45,166 nt of DNA from an uncultured Paracoccaceae bacterium (GTDB lineage Bacteria > Pseudomonadota > Alphaproteobacteria > Rhodobacterales > Rhodobacteraceae), in NCBI GenBank assembly GCA_937920555.1, contig CAKZTM010000019.1, forward strand, positions 1 through 45,166, written 5' to 3'. The notes below the pieces were generated by a model. That model saw only the letters and a program-made list of their open reading frames with translations, was not told the origin of the DNA and searched no databases. Of the stretch, positions 8,663 through 16,671 are shown in pieces (within the stretch, counting starts at the first letter, position 1; each line of letters begins with the position of its first letter). The translations under genes and the position numbers were made by a program.

Positions 8663-8884
8663 ATGAGTTGCAGACTACGCCGATTTTCTGGCGACGAAAG
8701 CGGGGCAGTAACCGCAGATTATGTAATGCTGGCGGGGGCCATTCTTGCCTTGGGATTGAGCGCTGTTAATGCGATCCGCATGGGCACTTTTGAGGGCAGC
8801 AAGAACATTTCCGAGGCCGTACGCACGCAAGGTTGTGTCGTTACCGGCGCTACAGGCACCACCGATCTTACCAACTGCGATTAA
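8663..8884 (+). CDS. Small Flp/TadE-like type IVb pilin-like protein
   Basis: A 73-aa protein with a short basic leader (MSCRLRRFSGDESG) followed by AVTADYV and a single hydrophobic helix (residues about 20-37). This is the layout of Flp-type prepilins, cleaved after Gly by a TadV-type peptidase. If cleavage follows Gly14, position +5 is Asp19 rather than the canonical Glu, followed by the typical Tyr. The C-terminal part is small and polar, with two cysteines (about 58 and 72) that could form a disulfide. The start is ATG 8663 behind GGGGA. It is isolated, with no tad genes in view, and is oriented against pheS and pheT. It could be a minor pilin or a membrane peptide of another role. Confidence 0.65.
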   Translation: MSCRLRRFSGDESGAVTADYVMLAGAILALGLSAVNAIRMGTFEGSKNISEAVRTQGCVVTGATGTTDLTNCD

Positions 8885-8888
8885 CCGG

Positions 8889-8910
8889 AGCCCCGCCCCA
8901 TAGGCGGGCT
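8889..8910. terminator. Bidirectional hairpin terminator between pilin-like gene and pheS
   Basis: A GC-rich hairpin fills the gap between convergent stops: AGCCCCGCC at 8889-8897 pairs with GGCGGGCT at 8903-8910 with one bulged C and a short loop. A weak ATTCTT follows on the plus strand. It could terminate both genes. Confidence 0.6.
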
Positions 8911-8914
8911 ATTC

Positions 8915-9997
8915 TTAGCGCGTCAGGCCGCCATGCAAGCTGGGTTGATCCAGCGCCGCAAAGCCGTAATTTCTGAGCCACCTTAAATCGCTGTCAAAGA
9001 ATGCCCGCAAATCCGGTATTCCATATTTTAGCATGGCCAGACGGTCGATCCCCATACCGAACGCAAATCCTTGGTACTCTTTGGGGTCCACGCCGGCGGC
9101 TGTCAGCACATTGGGGTGAACCATGCCGGAGCCCAAAATCTCCATCCAGTCATCACCCTCGCCGATCTTGAGCTGACCGCCCGCCCATGAGCAGCGGATG
9201 TCCACCTCGGCTGACGGCTCAGTGAACGGAAAATGCGAGGCGCGGAAGCGCAACTCGATATTATCAACCTCGAAGAATGCCCGGCAAAACTCCTCTAGCG
9301 TCCACTTCAAGTTCGCCATCGAGATGTCTTTATCGATGCAGAGCCCCTCATATTGGTGGAACATGGGCGTATGGGTTTGGTCGTAATCGGCGCGGTAGAC
9401 CCGGCCCGGTGCGATAACACGGCACGGTGCGCCATACTCGGACATATAGCGGATCTGCACCGGCGAGGTATGGGTGCGCAGCACGTGGGGCGGGCGATTG
9501 TCGCCTTCCGCACGGTGCATATAAAACGTGTCATGTTCCTGCCGTGCGGGATGCTCCGGCGGGATGTTCAGGGCGTCGAAATTATTCCAGTCGCTTTCGA
9601 TCTGCGGCCCGTCAGCCACGGCAAATCCAAGGTCGGAGAAGATCGCCACGACCTCCTCGGTCACTTGCGATACCGGATGAATTGTACCGGCCCGGCGCGG
9701 GCGGCCATCGAGCGACACATCAAGCCATTCCGTCGCCAGCCGCGCGTTCAGCGCGTCATCGATCAGAGCGGTTTTGCGTGCAGCCAGACTTGCGTTAATC
9801 TCATCTTTCAGAGCATTGAGCGCGGGGCCGGCGACTTGCCGTTCTTCCGGCGTCATCTTGCCAAGTTCGCGCATCTTCAGCGAGACCTCGCCCTTTTTGC
9901 CTACGGCTGCGAGACGGACCGCCTCTAAGCTGGCCTCATCGGCCGCATCCGAGATTTGGGCGAGATAGGTGTCGCGCAGATCATTCAGGTCACTCAT
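8915..9997 (-). CDS. pheS: Phenylalanine--tRNA ligase alpha subunit
   Basis: Catalytic alpha subunit of phenylalanyl-tRNA synthetase, 360 aa, charging tRNA-Phe in the cytosol. Seen: an N-terminal coiled-coil region (residues about 1-90), then the class II core with HPVSQV, the motif 2 region [33 protein letters not shown], and the C-terminal motif 3 [17 protein letters not shown]. The length matches the family. The start is ATG 9997. It is on the same strand as pheT but not adjacent: about 525 bp including a plus-strand pilin-like gene lie between them, so it probably has its own promoter. Confidence 0.97.
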   Translation of the reverse strand: MSDLNDLRDTYLAQISDAADEASLEAVRLAAVGKKGEVSLKMRELGKMTPEERQVAGPALNALKDEINASLAARKTALIDDALNARLATEWLDVSLDGRPRRAGTIHPVSQVTEEVVAIFSDLGFAVADGPQIESDWNNFDALNIPPEHPARQEHDTFYMHRAEGDNRPPHVLRTHTSPVQIRYMSEYGAPCRVIAPGRVYRADYDQTHTPMFHQYEGLCIDKDISMANLKWTLEEFCRAFFEVDNIELRFRASHFPFTEPSAEVDIRCSWAGGQLKIGEGDDWMEILGSGMVHPNVLTAAGVDPKEYQGFAFGMGIDRLAMLKYGIPDLRAFFDSDLRWLRNYGFAALDQPSLHGGLTR

Positions 9998-10191
9998 CAG
10001 CTTATCATCTCTTGAGGAATTATCGGTCCTTGCGGGGTATCACAGCCACTCAGGATTGCAAGGTTGAGCGCGGTGACAAGGCCACAATCCCCGGCCCGAT
10101 GCAGCAAAGTTAGCTAAAAACCCCCGTATTTTGGGAGGCTGCGTTAAATTGAGATCAATGCCGGTCGTTTACCACGTTTCATCAAGGGGCG

Positions 10192-11643
10192 ATGACAACT
10201 GTGGTGGTGGACATGTGTGAACTTTGCATACGTGAAATGGCAAATTCAGCGGCGGGTCGGGCGGCAACTCCGGTCAATGCAGGCTCCCAAAGTATTTCCA
10301 GTTTTAGTGCCAGCTTTACAGGCACGGACCAGAGCAACATGTTGGCTTTGATCTACGGGCAGCGTTGGGACACCCGTAGCCTGACTTTTGCGTTTCCAGA
10401 TCAGGCCTCTGATTATGGAAATTATGCCTCGGGGGAGACCGGATCGTTCAGCAGCTTTAACACCGCACAAAAGCAGGCCGCAATAGCGGCATTTGCCATG
10501 CTGGAAAGCTACACCAATCTCGATTTCACCCAAGTGACTGGCGATCAAGGCAGTGCAGAAATCCGGCTTGCTGAATCCGCATTGCCGGGCACTGCGTGGG
10601 CTTATTATCCATCCAACGGCTATCAAAGCGGCGATGTTTGGCTGGACACCAACGCTTATGATGCGCCCTTGATTGGCACATATGCATGGCATTCCATCAT
10701 GCACGAGATCGGGCATTCATTGGGGTTAAAGCACGGCCATGAGGCAACCGGATACGGCGCCCTTGATGCGGCACATGACCAGATGGCCTATTCGGTGATG
10801 ACATACCGGTCGCATACAGGCTCAAATGCCACGAATTATACTAACGAGTATTACGGCTATGCGCAGAGTTATATGGCGTTTGATATTGCCGCGGTTCAAG
10901 CGCTTTACGGGGTGAACTGGACAACCAATAGTGGCGACACGACCTATCGTTGGTCCAGTTCAAGCGGAAAGATGTTCATCGACGGGGCCGGGCTGGCAGC
11001 ACCGGGGTCCAACAGGGTTTTCACAACCATATGGGACGCTGGTGGTACCGATACTCTGGATCTGTCCAACTACAATGACGGCACAACCGGTAATATGGAC
11101 CCCGGCGGCTACTTGTCATTCAGTTCAACTCAAAAGGCTCAGCTTGCCGCTGGCATCTGGGCGGATGGAAATGTGTATTTTGCGTTATCTCCCAACGGAG
11201 GCAAAAGAGCGTATATCGAAAATCTTATCACCGGAACGGGTGATGATTTCATCTTTGCAAACTCTGCGAAAAACGTGATCACCACTATGGGCGGTCATGA
11301 TCGGATCGAAGGGATGGGCGGTCATGACGTGATTAATGGAAATGGCGGCAAAGACTTCATCAAGGGCGGACCGGGGGCCGATACGCTCAATGGCGGTGTT
11401 GGCTCTGACACGTTAAAGGGAAACGGTGGCGCGGATATTTTCGTGCTCGACGACCGGTCAGGCAAGGACATTATCAAGGATTTTGTCCTTGGCGAGGATT
11501 TCATAGATGTGCCCAACCCCGCCCTTGCGACGCTTACAACAAGCAATACCGGCCATTTGACTGTGGATTATTTGGGGTCATGGGCGGTTTTACGGGGATT
11601 GGCATATGATCCCGCGCTCGATCCGCTCGACTATGTGATCTGA
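10192..11643 (+). CDS. Serralysin-like RTX metalloprotease (M10 family)
   Basis: A 483-aa secreted zinc metalloprotease of the serralysin type. Seen: zinc-binding HEIGHSLGLKHGH at residues 171-183 (three histidines plus catalytic Glu), Met-turn YSVMTYRS at 200-207, then glycine-aspartate nonapeptide RTX repeats from about 366 to 415 (GGHDRIEGM, GGHDVINGN, GGKDFIKGG, GADTLNGG, GSDTLKGN), and the ADIFVLDD segment that follows RTX blocks. Such proteins lack a Sec signal and leave by a type I ABC exporter; none is encoded in the window. The start ATG 10192 has AAGGGG two bases upstream, rather close; ATG 10213 is an alternative. Likely role: extracellular protein degradation. Confidence 0.9.
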   Translation: MTTVVVDMCELCIREMANSAAGRAATPVNAGSQSISSFSASFTGTDQSNMLALIYGQRWDTRSLTFAFPDQASDYGNYASGETGSFSSFNTAQKQAAIAAFAMLESYTNLDFTQVTGDQGSAEIRLAESALPGTAWAYYPSNGYQSGDVWLDTNAYDAPLIGTYAWHSIMHEIGHSLGLKHGHEATGYGALDAAHDQMAYSVMTYRSHTGSNATNYTNEYYGYAQSYMAFDIAAVQALYGVNWTTNSGDTTYRWSSSSGKMFIDGAGLAAPGSNRVFTTIWDAGGTDTLDLSNYNDGTTGNMDPGGYLSFSSTQKAQLAAGIWADGNVYFALSPNGGKRAYIENLITGTGDDFIFANSAKNVITTMGGHDRIEGMGGHDVINGNGGKDFIKGGPGADTLNGGVGSDTLKGNGGADIFVLDDRSGKDIIKDFVLGEDFIDVPNPALATLTTSNTGHLTVDYLGSWAVLRGLAYDPALDPLDYVI

Positions 11644-11661
11644 AGGGCTGAAAGCCCGAGC

Positions 11662-11713
11662 GCCTCCAAGACACGCAAGGTGTCGCCGGAGGCGACGACG
11701 CCCGCCGGGAGGC
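11662..11713. repeat. 52-bp dispersed palindromic repeat, copy 2
   Basis: Second copy of the element at 5467-5518, 18 bp after the metalloprotease stop. The inner stem here is GACAC (11670-11674) with GTGTC (11680-11684) around the same GCAAG loop; both stem pairs that differ from copy 1 changed together. The outer stem is a better six-pair GCCTCC/GGAGGC. A small GGGCT-GAA-AGCCC hairpin at 11645-11657 precedes it. In both places the element lies between convergent genes, consistent with transcript-end function. Confidence 0.75.
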
Positions 11714-11730
11714 CCGCATGCACAAACGAA

Positions 11731-11757
11731 AAAGCCCGATCGCATCGACCGGGCTTT
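11731..11757 (-). terminator. Rho-independent terminator of the rpmI-rplT transcript
   Basis: AAAGCCCG at 11731-11738 pairs with CGGGCTTT at 11750-11757, with a small inner TCG/CGA stem. Read on the minus strand the hairpin runs into TTTTTC. It lies 25 bp after the rplT stop. Confidence 0.85.
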
Positions 11758-11781
11758 CCCTAATTCCAAAACTGTGCCGCT

Positions 11782-12144
11782 TTACGCCAGTGCAGCTTTC
11801 GCCTGGTCCACGATGGAGCCGAATGCATCAGGCTCGTGCACGGCCAAATCCGCAAGGACCTTGCGGTCCACCTCGATACCGGCAAGCGCCAGTCCGTTGA
11901 TGAAGCGCGAATAGGTGAACTCCGCATCATGGGCCCGCACGGCCGCATTGATCCGCTGGATCCAAAGTGCGCGGAAATTCCGCTTGCGCACTTTGCGGTC
12001 GCGTGTCGCGTACTGGTTTGCTTTATCCACCGCCTGCGTTGCAGTGCGGAAATTCCGGCTCCGTGCGCCGTAATAGCCTTTGGCGGCTTTGACGACTTTG
12101 CGGTGACGGGCGTGGGAGGCTGCGCCCCCTTTAACTCTCGACAT
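11782..12144 (-). CDS. rplT: 50S ribosomal protein L20
   Basis: Large-subunit ribosomal protein L20, 120 aa, basic, binds 23S rRNA early in 50S assembly. Seen: N-terminal [30 protein letters not shown] broken by typical Arg/Lys-rich helices, [16 protein letters not shown], and [24 protein letters not shown], all hallmark L20 segments. The length matches the family. It follows rpmI by 18 bp and is closed by the terminator at 11731-11757. infC, which precedes rpmI-rplT in many bacteria, lies about 18 kb away here. Confidence 0.98.
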   Translation of the reverse strand: MSRVKGGAASHARHRKVVKAAKGYYGARSRNFRTATQAVDKANQYATRDRKVRKRNFRALWIQRINAAVRAHDAEFTYSRFINGLALAGIEVDRKVLADLAVHEPDAFGSIVDQAKAALA

Positions 12145-12162
12145 CTTTCAAATCCTCCCGGT

Positions 12163-12363
12163 TTAACGCGCGTAGGGCATATATGTTTTCACAATGCCCT
12201 CGTCAGCTTTACACAGAACCGTGGTTCCACGTGCGTTGCGGATAAATTTGTTAGAGCGTTTGATCATTCCGTGGCGCTTTCCAGCTTGCCCGGCTTTGAT
12301 CCGGCCAGAGGCCGTCACTTTGAAGCGCTTTTTGGCGCCTGACTTGGTCTTCATCTTGGGCAT
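12163..12363 (-). CDS. rpmI: 50S ribosomal protein L35
   Basis: Large-subunit ribosomal protein L35, 66 aa, very basic. It begins [20 protein letters not shown] and contains [12 protein letters not shown], characteristic of the family. I chose ATG 12363, seven bases after AAGGA on the minus strand; an ATG two codons upstream is too close to that site, and the frame open to 12471 does not look like L35. It is co-transcribed with rplT. Confidence 0.97.
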   Translation of the reverse strand: MPKMKTKSGAKKRFKVTASGRIKAGQAGKRHGMIKRSNKFIRNARGTTVLCKADEGIVKTYMPYAR

Positions 12364-12489
12364 TTCCATATCCTTCACGTTGGAGTGGTCAAATGCGTGC
12401 GTCTCGGCAGCCCTTTTCGCCGGACGACGCGGAAGAGAGGTCGCTATATGGGGAATCGTGCAATCACGCAAGAGCCGAAACGGAATTTC

Positions 12490-12717
12490 TCACCCCGAGA
12501 TCACCCCGATCAGCTTGTTGATGGCCGGTGGGATATCGTCAATGCTCACAACACCGTCGGTGTTACGTTTTGCCATGAAAAGGCAAGACGCCGCTATCAG
12601 CACCATAATGGCCGTTGATCGCGGCGAGCCTTCACCCAGAATTGCCGATATTATGGAAATGATCGCCAGCGACCCAAACAGCCCGCCGGCCAGCAGGTAA
12701 ATTTCGTATGCAGTCAT
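12490..12717 (-). CDS. Small two-helix membrane protein of unknown function
   Basis: A 75-aa protein that I do not recognise as a named family. It has two hydrophobic stretches, roughly residues 4-27 (YEIYLLAGGLFGSLAIISI) and 37-49 (TAIMVLIAASCLFMA), then a polar C-terminus with DDIPPAINKLIG. ATG 12717 is preferred because AAGGA lies eight bases upstream; a longer frame to 12765 overlaps the end of pyk. It lies between pyk and rpmI on the same strand and is probably co-transcribed with pyk. Confidence 0.6.
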   Translation of the reverse strand: MTAYEIYLLAGGLFGSLAIISIISAILGEGSPRSTAIMVLIAASCLFMAKRNTDGVVSIDDIPPAINKLIGVISG

Positions 12718-12745
12718 TCGAACCCATCCTTGACCGCCCCCGGCC

Positions 12746-14197
12746 TTATTCAGGTTCCCCTTCAAATATCAATTTCTCGTTAACAGGCGCAATTCTCAAA
12801 ATATTCGTGGAGCCAGGAACACCGAAGGGGATGCCTGCCGTTACAATAATACGGTCTTTGTCATCCGCAAATCCTTCGAGCTGCGCCGCGCGAACCGCAC
12901 TCACCACCGCCATCTTAAACCGCTCAACCTCACCTGTCACCACACAGTGGCAGCCCCACACCAAAGAAAGATGGCGGGCGGTTCGGGAGAACGGGGTCAA
13001 TGTCAGAATCGGCACCCGAGGACGTTCCCGCGCGGCCAAAAGAGCGGTTGTGCCCGAATGGGTGAAACAGGCAATCGCCTTCACATCAACGGTTTCCGCG
13101 ATCTCGCGGGCGGCCACGGTGATCGCATCGGCCACACGTTCGCGCGACGGGGTGCGGGATGCCTCGATAATTTCCCGGTAGATCCGGTCACTTTCGACGC
13201 TGATGGCCACGTTGTTCATGGTGGTCACGGATTCGACCGGATATTTGCCGGCGGCACTTTCTGCCGACAACATGATCCCGTCCGCACCCTCATAGATGGC
13301 ATGTGCCACATCCGAGATCTCAGCCCGGGTCGGCACAGGTGCCTCGATCATGCTTTCAAGCATTTGTGTGGCCACAATCACCGGCCGGCCTGCGGCGCGG
13401 CAGGCTCGGATCAGACGTTTCTGGATGGGAGGCACGTCTTGCACTTCCATCTCAACACCCAAATCACCGCGCGCAACCATGATCCCATCGCTGGCTTTGA
13501 TAATCTCATCGATTGCTTTAATCGCAGCGGGTTTTTCGATCTTCGACATGATCTTGGCCCGGCCTTTGACCAGTTCCTTTGCCTCTTGAACATCGGCGGC
13601 GCGCTGCACAAAGGATAAAGCGATCCAATCGGCGCCGATCTCACATGCAAATTCCAGATCTTTGCGGTCTTTTTCAGTCAAAGCCGCCAAGGGCAGCACA
13701 ACGTCAGGTACATTCACGCCCTTGTTGTTGGAAATCGTACCGCCAACCATAACTTCGGTTTGCGCAAACTCTGGGCCACAATCAGTAACCTTGAGGCGGA
13801 TTTTCCCATCATTGACCAATAGGGTTGCGCCAACTTCAAGAGCCGCAAAAATTTCCGGGTGCGGCAGGTGAACGCGAGTATTGTCGCCCTCGTCTTCATT
13901 GAGATCAAGTTGGAAGGATTGTCCTTCGGTCAAATCCTCGGCGTCGTTCTTGAACTTTCCAACCCGCAGCTTTGGCCCCTGCATGTCTGCAAGAACGCCA
14001 ATGGGGCGGTCAAATTCGCCCTCGACCTCACGGATAATATCATAACGCGCTTTTTGCTCTTCATGGGTGCCGTGACTGAAATTTAGACGGAAGACATCTG
14101 CACCTGCTTCAAACAGTGCCCGGATCATCTCATGATCCGAGGACGACGGCCCAAGAGTTGCTACAATTTTAACGCTTCGTTGTCGTCTAATGCTCAT
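12746..14197 (-). CDS. pyk: Pyruvate kinase
   Basis: Pyruvate kinase, 483 aa, converts phosphoenolpyruvate and ADP to pyruvate and ATP in glycolysis. Seen: KIVATLGPSS at residues 10-19, FRLNFSHG, the catalytic block MSKIEKPAAI with the essential Lys, GIMVARGDLGVE, and VATQMLESMI followed by PTRAEISDVA; the C-terminal allosteric domain with FTHSGTTALL is present. The length is typical for a type II bacterial enzyme. The start is ATG 14197. A 15-bp palindrome 24-38 bp upstream of the start may be an operator. The small membrane protein gene follows directly downstream. Confidence 0.97.
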   Translation of the reverse strand: MSIRRQRSVKIVATLGPSSSDHEMIRALFEAGADVFRLNFSHGTHEEQKARYDIIREVEGEFDRPIGVLADMQGPKLRVGKFKNDAEDLTEGQSFQLDLNEDEGDNTRVHLPHPEIFAALEVGATLLVNDGKIRLKVTDCGPEFAQTEVMVGGTISNNKGVNVPDVVLPLAALTEKDRKDLEFACEIGADWIALSFVQRAADVQEAKELVKGRAKIMSKIEKPAAIKAIDEIIKASDGIMVARGDLGVEMEVQDVPPIQKRLIRACRAAGRPVIVATQMLESMIEAPVPTRAEISDVAHAIYEGADGIMLSAESAAGKYPVESVTTMNNVAISVESDRIYREIIEASRTPSRERVADAITVAAREIAETVDVKAIACFTHSGTTALLAARERPRVPILTLTPFSRTARHLSLVWGCHCVVTGEVERFKMAVVSAVRAAQLEGFADDKDRIIVTAGIPFGVPGSTNILRIAPVNEKLIFEGEPE

Positions 14198-14220
14198 AGA
14201 TCAGGTTCTCGACTGTTTAT

Positions 14221-14235
14221 GCACAAAATTTGTGC
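14221..14235. promoter_or_regulatory. Palindrome upstream of pyk (in the 337-bp gap 14198-14534)
   Basis: GCACAAA-A-TTTGTGC is a perfect 7-bp inverted repeat around one base, 24 bp upstream of the pyk start, a plausible operator in its 5' region. The rest of the 14198-14534 gap has no recognisable gene or RNA. I see only AAAGGAG shortly before 14535, the ribosome-binding site of the next gene. The regulator is unknown. Confidence 0.4.
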
Positions 14236-14534
14236 TTTGGGGAAAATTAGGCGCGTATTGCATCGGTTGTGCCGCGCAGTTGGGCCGTGACTATTGCGCG
14301 AGGACCCAAAATGCAAGTTGGTCGGTAAATCGCGCGACCAGCCTTCTTGGCAGCCACGGCCTTATCGACCATTCCCGGCGCGCGCAAAACAGCGGCACGC
14401 ATTTGTGATCTTGCCTGTTGTGTAGACGCTCATGCGTCCTATCTACAGGTGTGAGGGCCAAGCGGCCGGGTCTGCATGGCTTGCGTTGATCTTGATCAGG
14501 CTGTTTGATGGGCCAAAGAAAAGGAGAGTGGAGC

Positions 14535-14822
14535 ATGGATGACGCAACCCGCACAGAACTTGAGGCGGCCGCATTTCGGCGGCTCGTGGCACATTTCCAA
14601 GAGCGCACGGATGTGCAAAATATTGACCTCATGAACCTCAGCGGGTTTTGCCGCAATTGTCTGTCAAAATGGTACCAGGAGGCCGCCAATGAGCGCGGCA
14701 TCGATATGGATAAGTCCCAAGGGCGCGAGATTATCTACGGCATGCCGTTTGATGAATGGAAAGCAAAATACCAAACGGAAGCCAGCGATGCGCAAAGGGA
14801 GGCTTTTGCGAAATCGCATTGA
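14535..14822 (+). CDS. DUF1244 family protein
   Basis: A 95-aa protein of the DUF1244 family, function unknown, widespread in Proteobacteria. The core LMNLSGFCRNCLSKWY (residues about 36-51) is the family signature, with two cysteines spaced CRNC, followed by DMDKSQGREIIYGMPFDEWK. I chose ATG 14535 because AAGGAGAG lies 6-14 bases upstream. An in-frame ATG at 14505 would add ten residues ahead of that site. It converges with the aminotransferase gene, 4 bp away. Confidence 0.9.
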   Translation: MDDATRTELEAAAFRRLVAHFQERTDVQNIDLMNLSGFCRNCLSKWYQEAANERGIDMDKSQGREIIYGMPFDEWKAKYQTEASDAQREAFAKSH

Positions 14823-14826
14823 TCGT

Positions 14827-15681
14827 CTAGACAGCTGTTTTGCGGCTTTCCGATATGTAAATTTCCCGCAAGCGTTTTGAGATCGGCCCCGGCGTGCCGT
14901 CACCCAGCATTTGCCCGTCAATCTCGACGACCGGGGCCACGAAAGTTGAGGCGGCGGTCACAAAAGCCTCTGCCGCCTGCTTTGCCTCTTCAATGGTGAA
15001 CGGACGTTCTTCGATCTTGATTTGCGCCTCAGCGGCCATTTTCAGCACCGATGCGCGGGTTATGCCGTGCAATAATGCCGTGCTCAGCTGCCGGGTCACC
15101 AGCGTCCCGTTTTGGGTCACGATATAGGCGTTATTCGAAGTGCCCTCTGTCACAAACCCGTCCTCAACCATCCACGCATCATCGCATCCCTGCGCCTTTG
15201 CGGCCATCTTGCCCAATGAGGGTGCCAAAAGCTGGACAGTTTTAATGTCACGCCGTCCCCAACGAATGTCAGGGACGGAAATCACTTTCAGGCCGGCATT
15301 TGCCGCACTGGTATCAACCAAGGCCTTGGCTTGCGTAAACAAAACGAGAGTGGGCGTGGCGTCCTCTGGGAAGGCGAAATCACGATCGGCCGCGCCGCGG
15401 GTCACTTGAAGGTAGATCACGCCTTCTTCAAGGTCATTGCGGCGCACCAATTCGCGGTGGATTTCAAGCAACTCTGCGTCTGTCGCAGGACTATCCATCT
15501 GCAATTCGCCCAGTGACCGGCGCAACCGGGCGCAATGCCCGTCCCATTCAAGGATTTTGTGATCAATCACCGAAGTGACTTCATAGACACCATCGGCAAA
15601 CAAAAACCCACGGTCAAATACGGAGATTTTGGCATCTTCTTCAGCCACATAATCACCATTCAGGTAGACAATTCTGCTCAT
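14827..15681 (-). CDS. dat: D-amino-acid aminotransferase
   Basis: A 284-aa fold-type IV PLP aminotransferase. The family transaminates D-amino acids such as D-alanine with 2-oxoglutarate, producing D-glutamate. Seen: IVYLNGDYVAEEDAKISVFDRGFLFADGVYE broken into the typical N-terminal signature around residues 4-34, the PLP-lysine region DIKTVQLL (Lys147), FVTEGTSNNAYIV, and LHGITRASVL. Branched-chain aminotransferases and 4-amino-4-deoxychorismate lyases share the fold, but the next two genes in the same direction are DgcA and DgcN, so D-amino-acid breakdown fits: D-glutamate formed here can feed DgcN. It lies 21 bp downstream of dgcA. Confidence 0.88.
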   Translation of the reverse strand: MSRIVYLNGDYVAEEDAKISVFDRGFLFADGVYEVTSVIDHKILEWDGHCARLRRSLGELQMDSPATDAELLEIHRELVRRNDLEEGVIYLQVTRGAADRDFAFPEDATPTLVLFTQAKALVDTSAANAGLKVISVPDIRWGRRDIKTVQLLAPSLGKMAAKAQGCDDAWMVEDGFVTEGTSNNAYIVTQNGTLVTRQLSTALLHGITRASVLKMAAEAQIKIEERPFTIEEAKQAAEAFVTAASTFVAPVVEIDGQMLGDGTPGPISKRLREIYISESRKTAV

Positions 15682-15702
15682 GTCTCAGTCCTTATCGTTG
15701 TC

Positions 15703-16671
15703 TTACCCCCAAAGGGCAGCGGTCGGCGGGTGAACGCCTTGCTCGTCATAAACCAGCCCATTATCCCGGTCCTTTGCCATCAAAAGTGGGCCGTCCAAAT
15801 CCGTCACAGCGACCCCTTGGGCAACCAATGTGGCGGGTGCCATGCCAAGGGAAGTGCCAACCATGCAGCCCACCATGACTTGATAACCCCGCTGTTGGGC
15901 TGCGGCTTTCAGGGCCAGCGCCTCGGTCAGGCCGCCGGTTTTGTCGAGCTTGATATTGATCATATCGTACTTGCCAGTGAGATCGTCCAAACTGTCACGA
16001 TCGTGGCAGCTTTCATCGGCGCATACGGGCAATACACGTTCCAACTCGCGCAGCGCATCATCTGCCCCGGCGGCAAAGGGTTGCTCCACCATCTCCACGC
16101 CCAGACGGGTCAAAACAGGAGCAAGTTCGAGGTAGAGCTCGGGGGTCCAGCCCTCATTGGCATCGACGATTATGCGGGTATTGGGCGCACCGCGCCGCAC
16201 AGCTTCGATCCGCGCAATATCGCCTTCTCCGCCAAGCTTGGTTTTCAATAGCGGACGGTGGGCATGTTCCGCCGCCTGCGCTTCCATCTTTTCGGGCGTG
16301 TCCAAGGACAATGTGTAGGCGGTTATCTCAGGCCTGGGAGCGGGCTTATCCAAAAGCGTCCAAATCCGCTTTCCCGCTTTTTTCGCCGCCAAATCCCAAA
16401 GCGCACAATCAAGCGCGTTGCGGGCGGCTCCGGCGGCCAACACGTCGCCCAGCCCCGCATGATCAAACGGATTTGTGACATTTTGCAGCTGCGCTACAAC
16501 GCTTTCACAGGTTTCCCCGTAGCGCGCATAAGGCACACATTCGCCCTGCCCCGTTACATCGCCGTCATTGAGAGTGACGCGAACCACCTCCGCCTGCGTC
16601 CGAGCCCCCCGCGAAATTGCAAAGACCTGTGCCAAGGCGAAGACGTCGATGGTGGCGTCAAACTGCATCAC
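15703..16671 (-). CDS. dgcA: DgcA: N-acetyl-D-glutamate racemase (enolase superfamily)
   Basis: A 322-aa enolase-superfamily enzyme, often annotated as L-Ala-D/L-Glu or dipeptide epimerase. Next to a DUF1611 gene it most likely is DgcA, which racemises N-acetyl-D-glutamate to the L form. Seen: acid/base lysine in KTKLGG (143-148), metal ligands D170 in DANEGW, E196 in VEQP and D219 in ADES, and the second catalytic lysine K241 in NIKLDKTGG, so the active site is complete. The start is GTG 16671, overlapping the dgcN stop by four bases; ATG 16668 is an alternative. Substrate assignment rests on context. Confidence 0.87.
   Translation of the reverse strand: MMQFDATIDVFALAQVFAISRGARTQAEVVRVTLNDGDVTGQGECVPYARYGETCESVVAQLQNVTNPFDHAGLGDVLAAGAARNALDCALWDLAAKKAGKRIWTLLDKPAPRPEITAYTLSLDTPEKMEAQAAEHAHRPLLKTKLGGEGDIARIEAVRRGAPNTRIIVDANEGWTPELYLELAPVLTRLGVEMVEQPFAAGADDALRELERVLPVCADESCHDRDSLDDLTGKYDMINIKLDKTGGLTEALALKAAAQQRGYQVMVGCMVGTSLGMAPATLVAQGVAVTDLDGPLLMAKDRDNGLVYDEQGVHPPTAALWG

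Noticed and set aside
14198..14534. tRNA or small RNA gene in the pyk-DUF1244 gap
   Set aside because: No cloverleaf, T-loop GTTCRA motif or terminator-ended stem could be assembled from the sequence.
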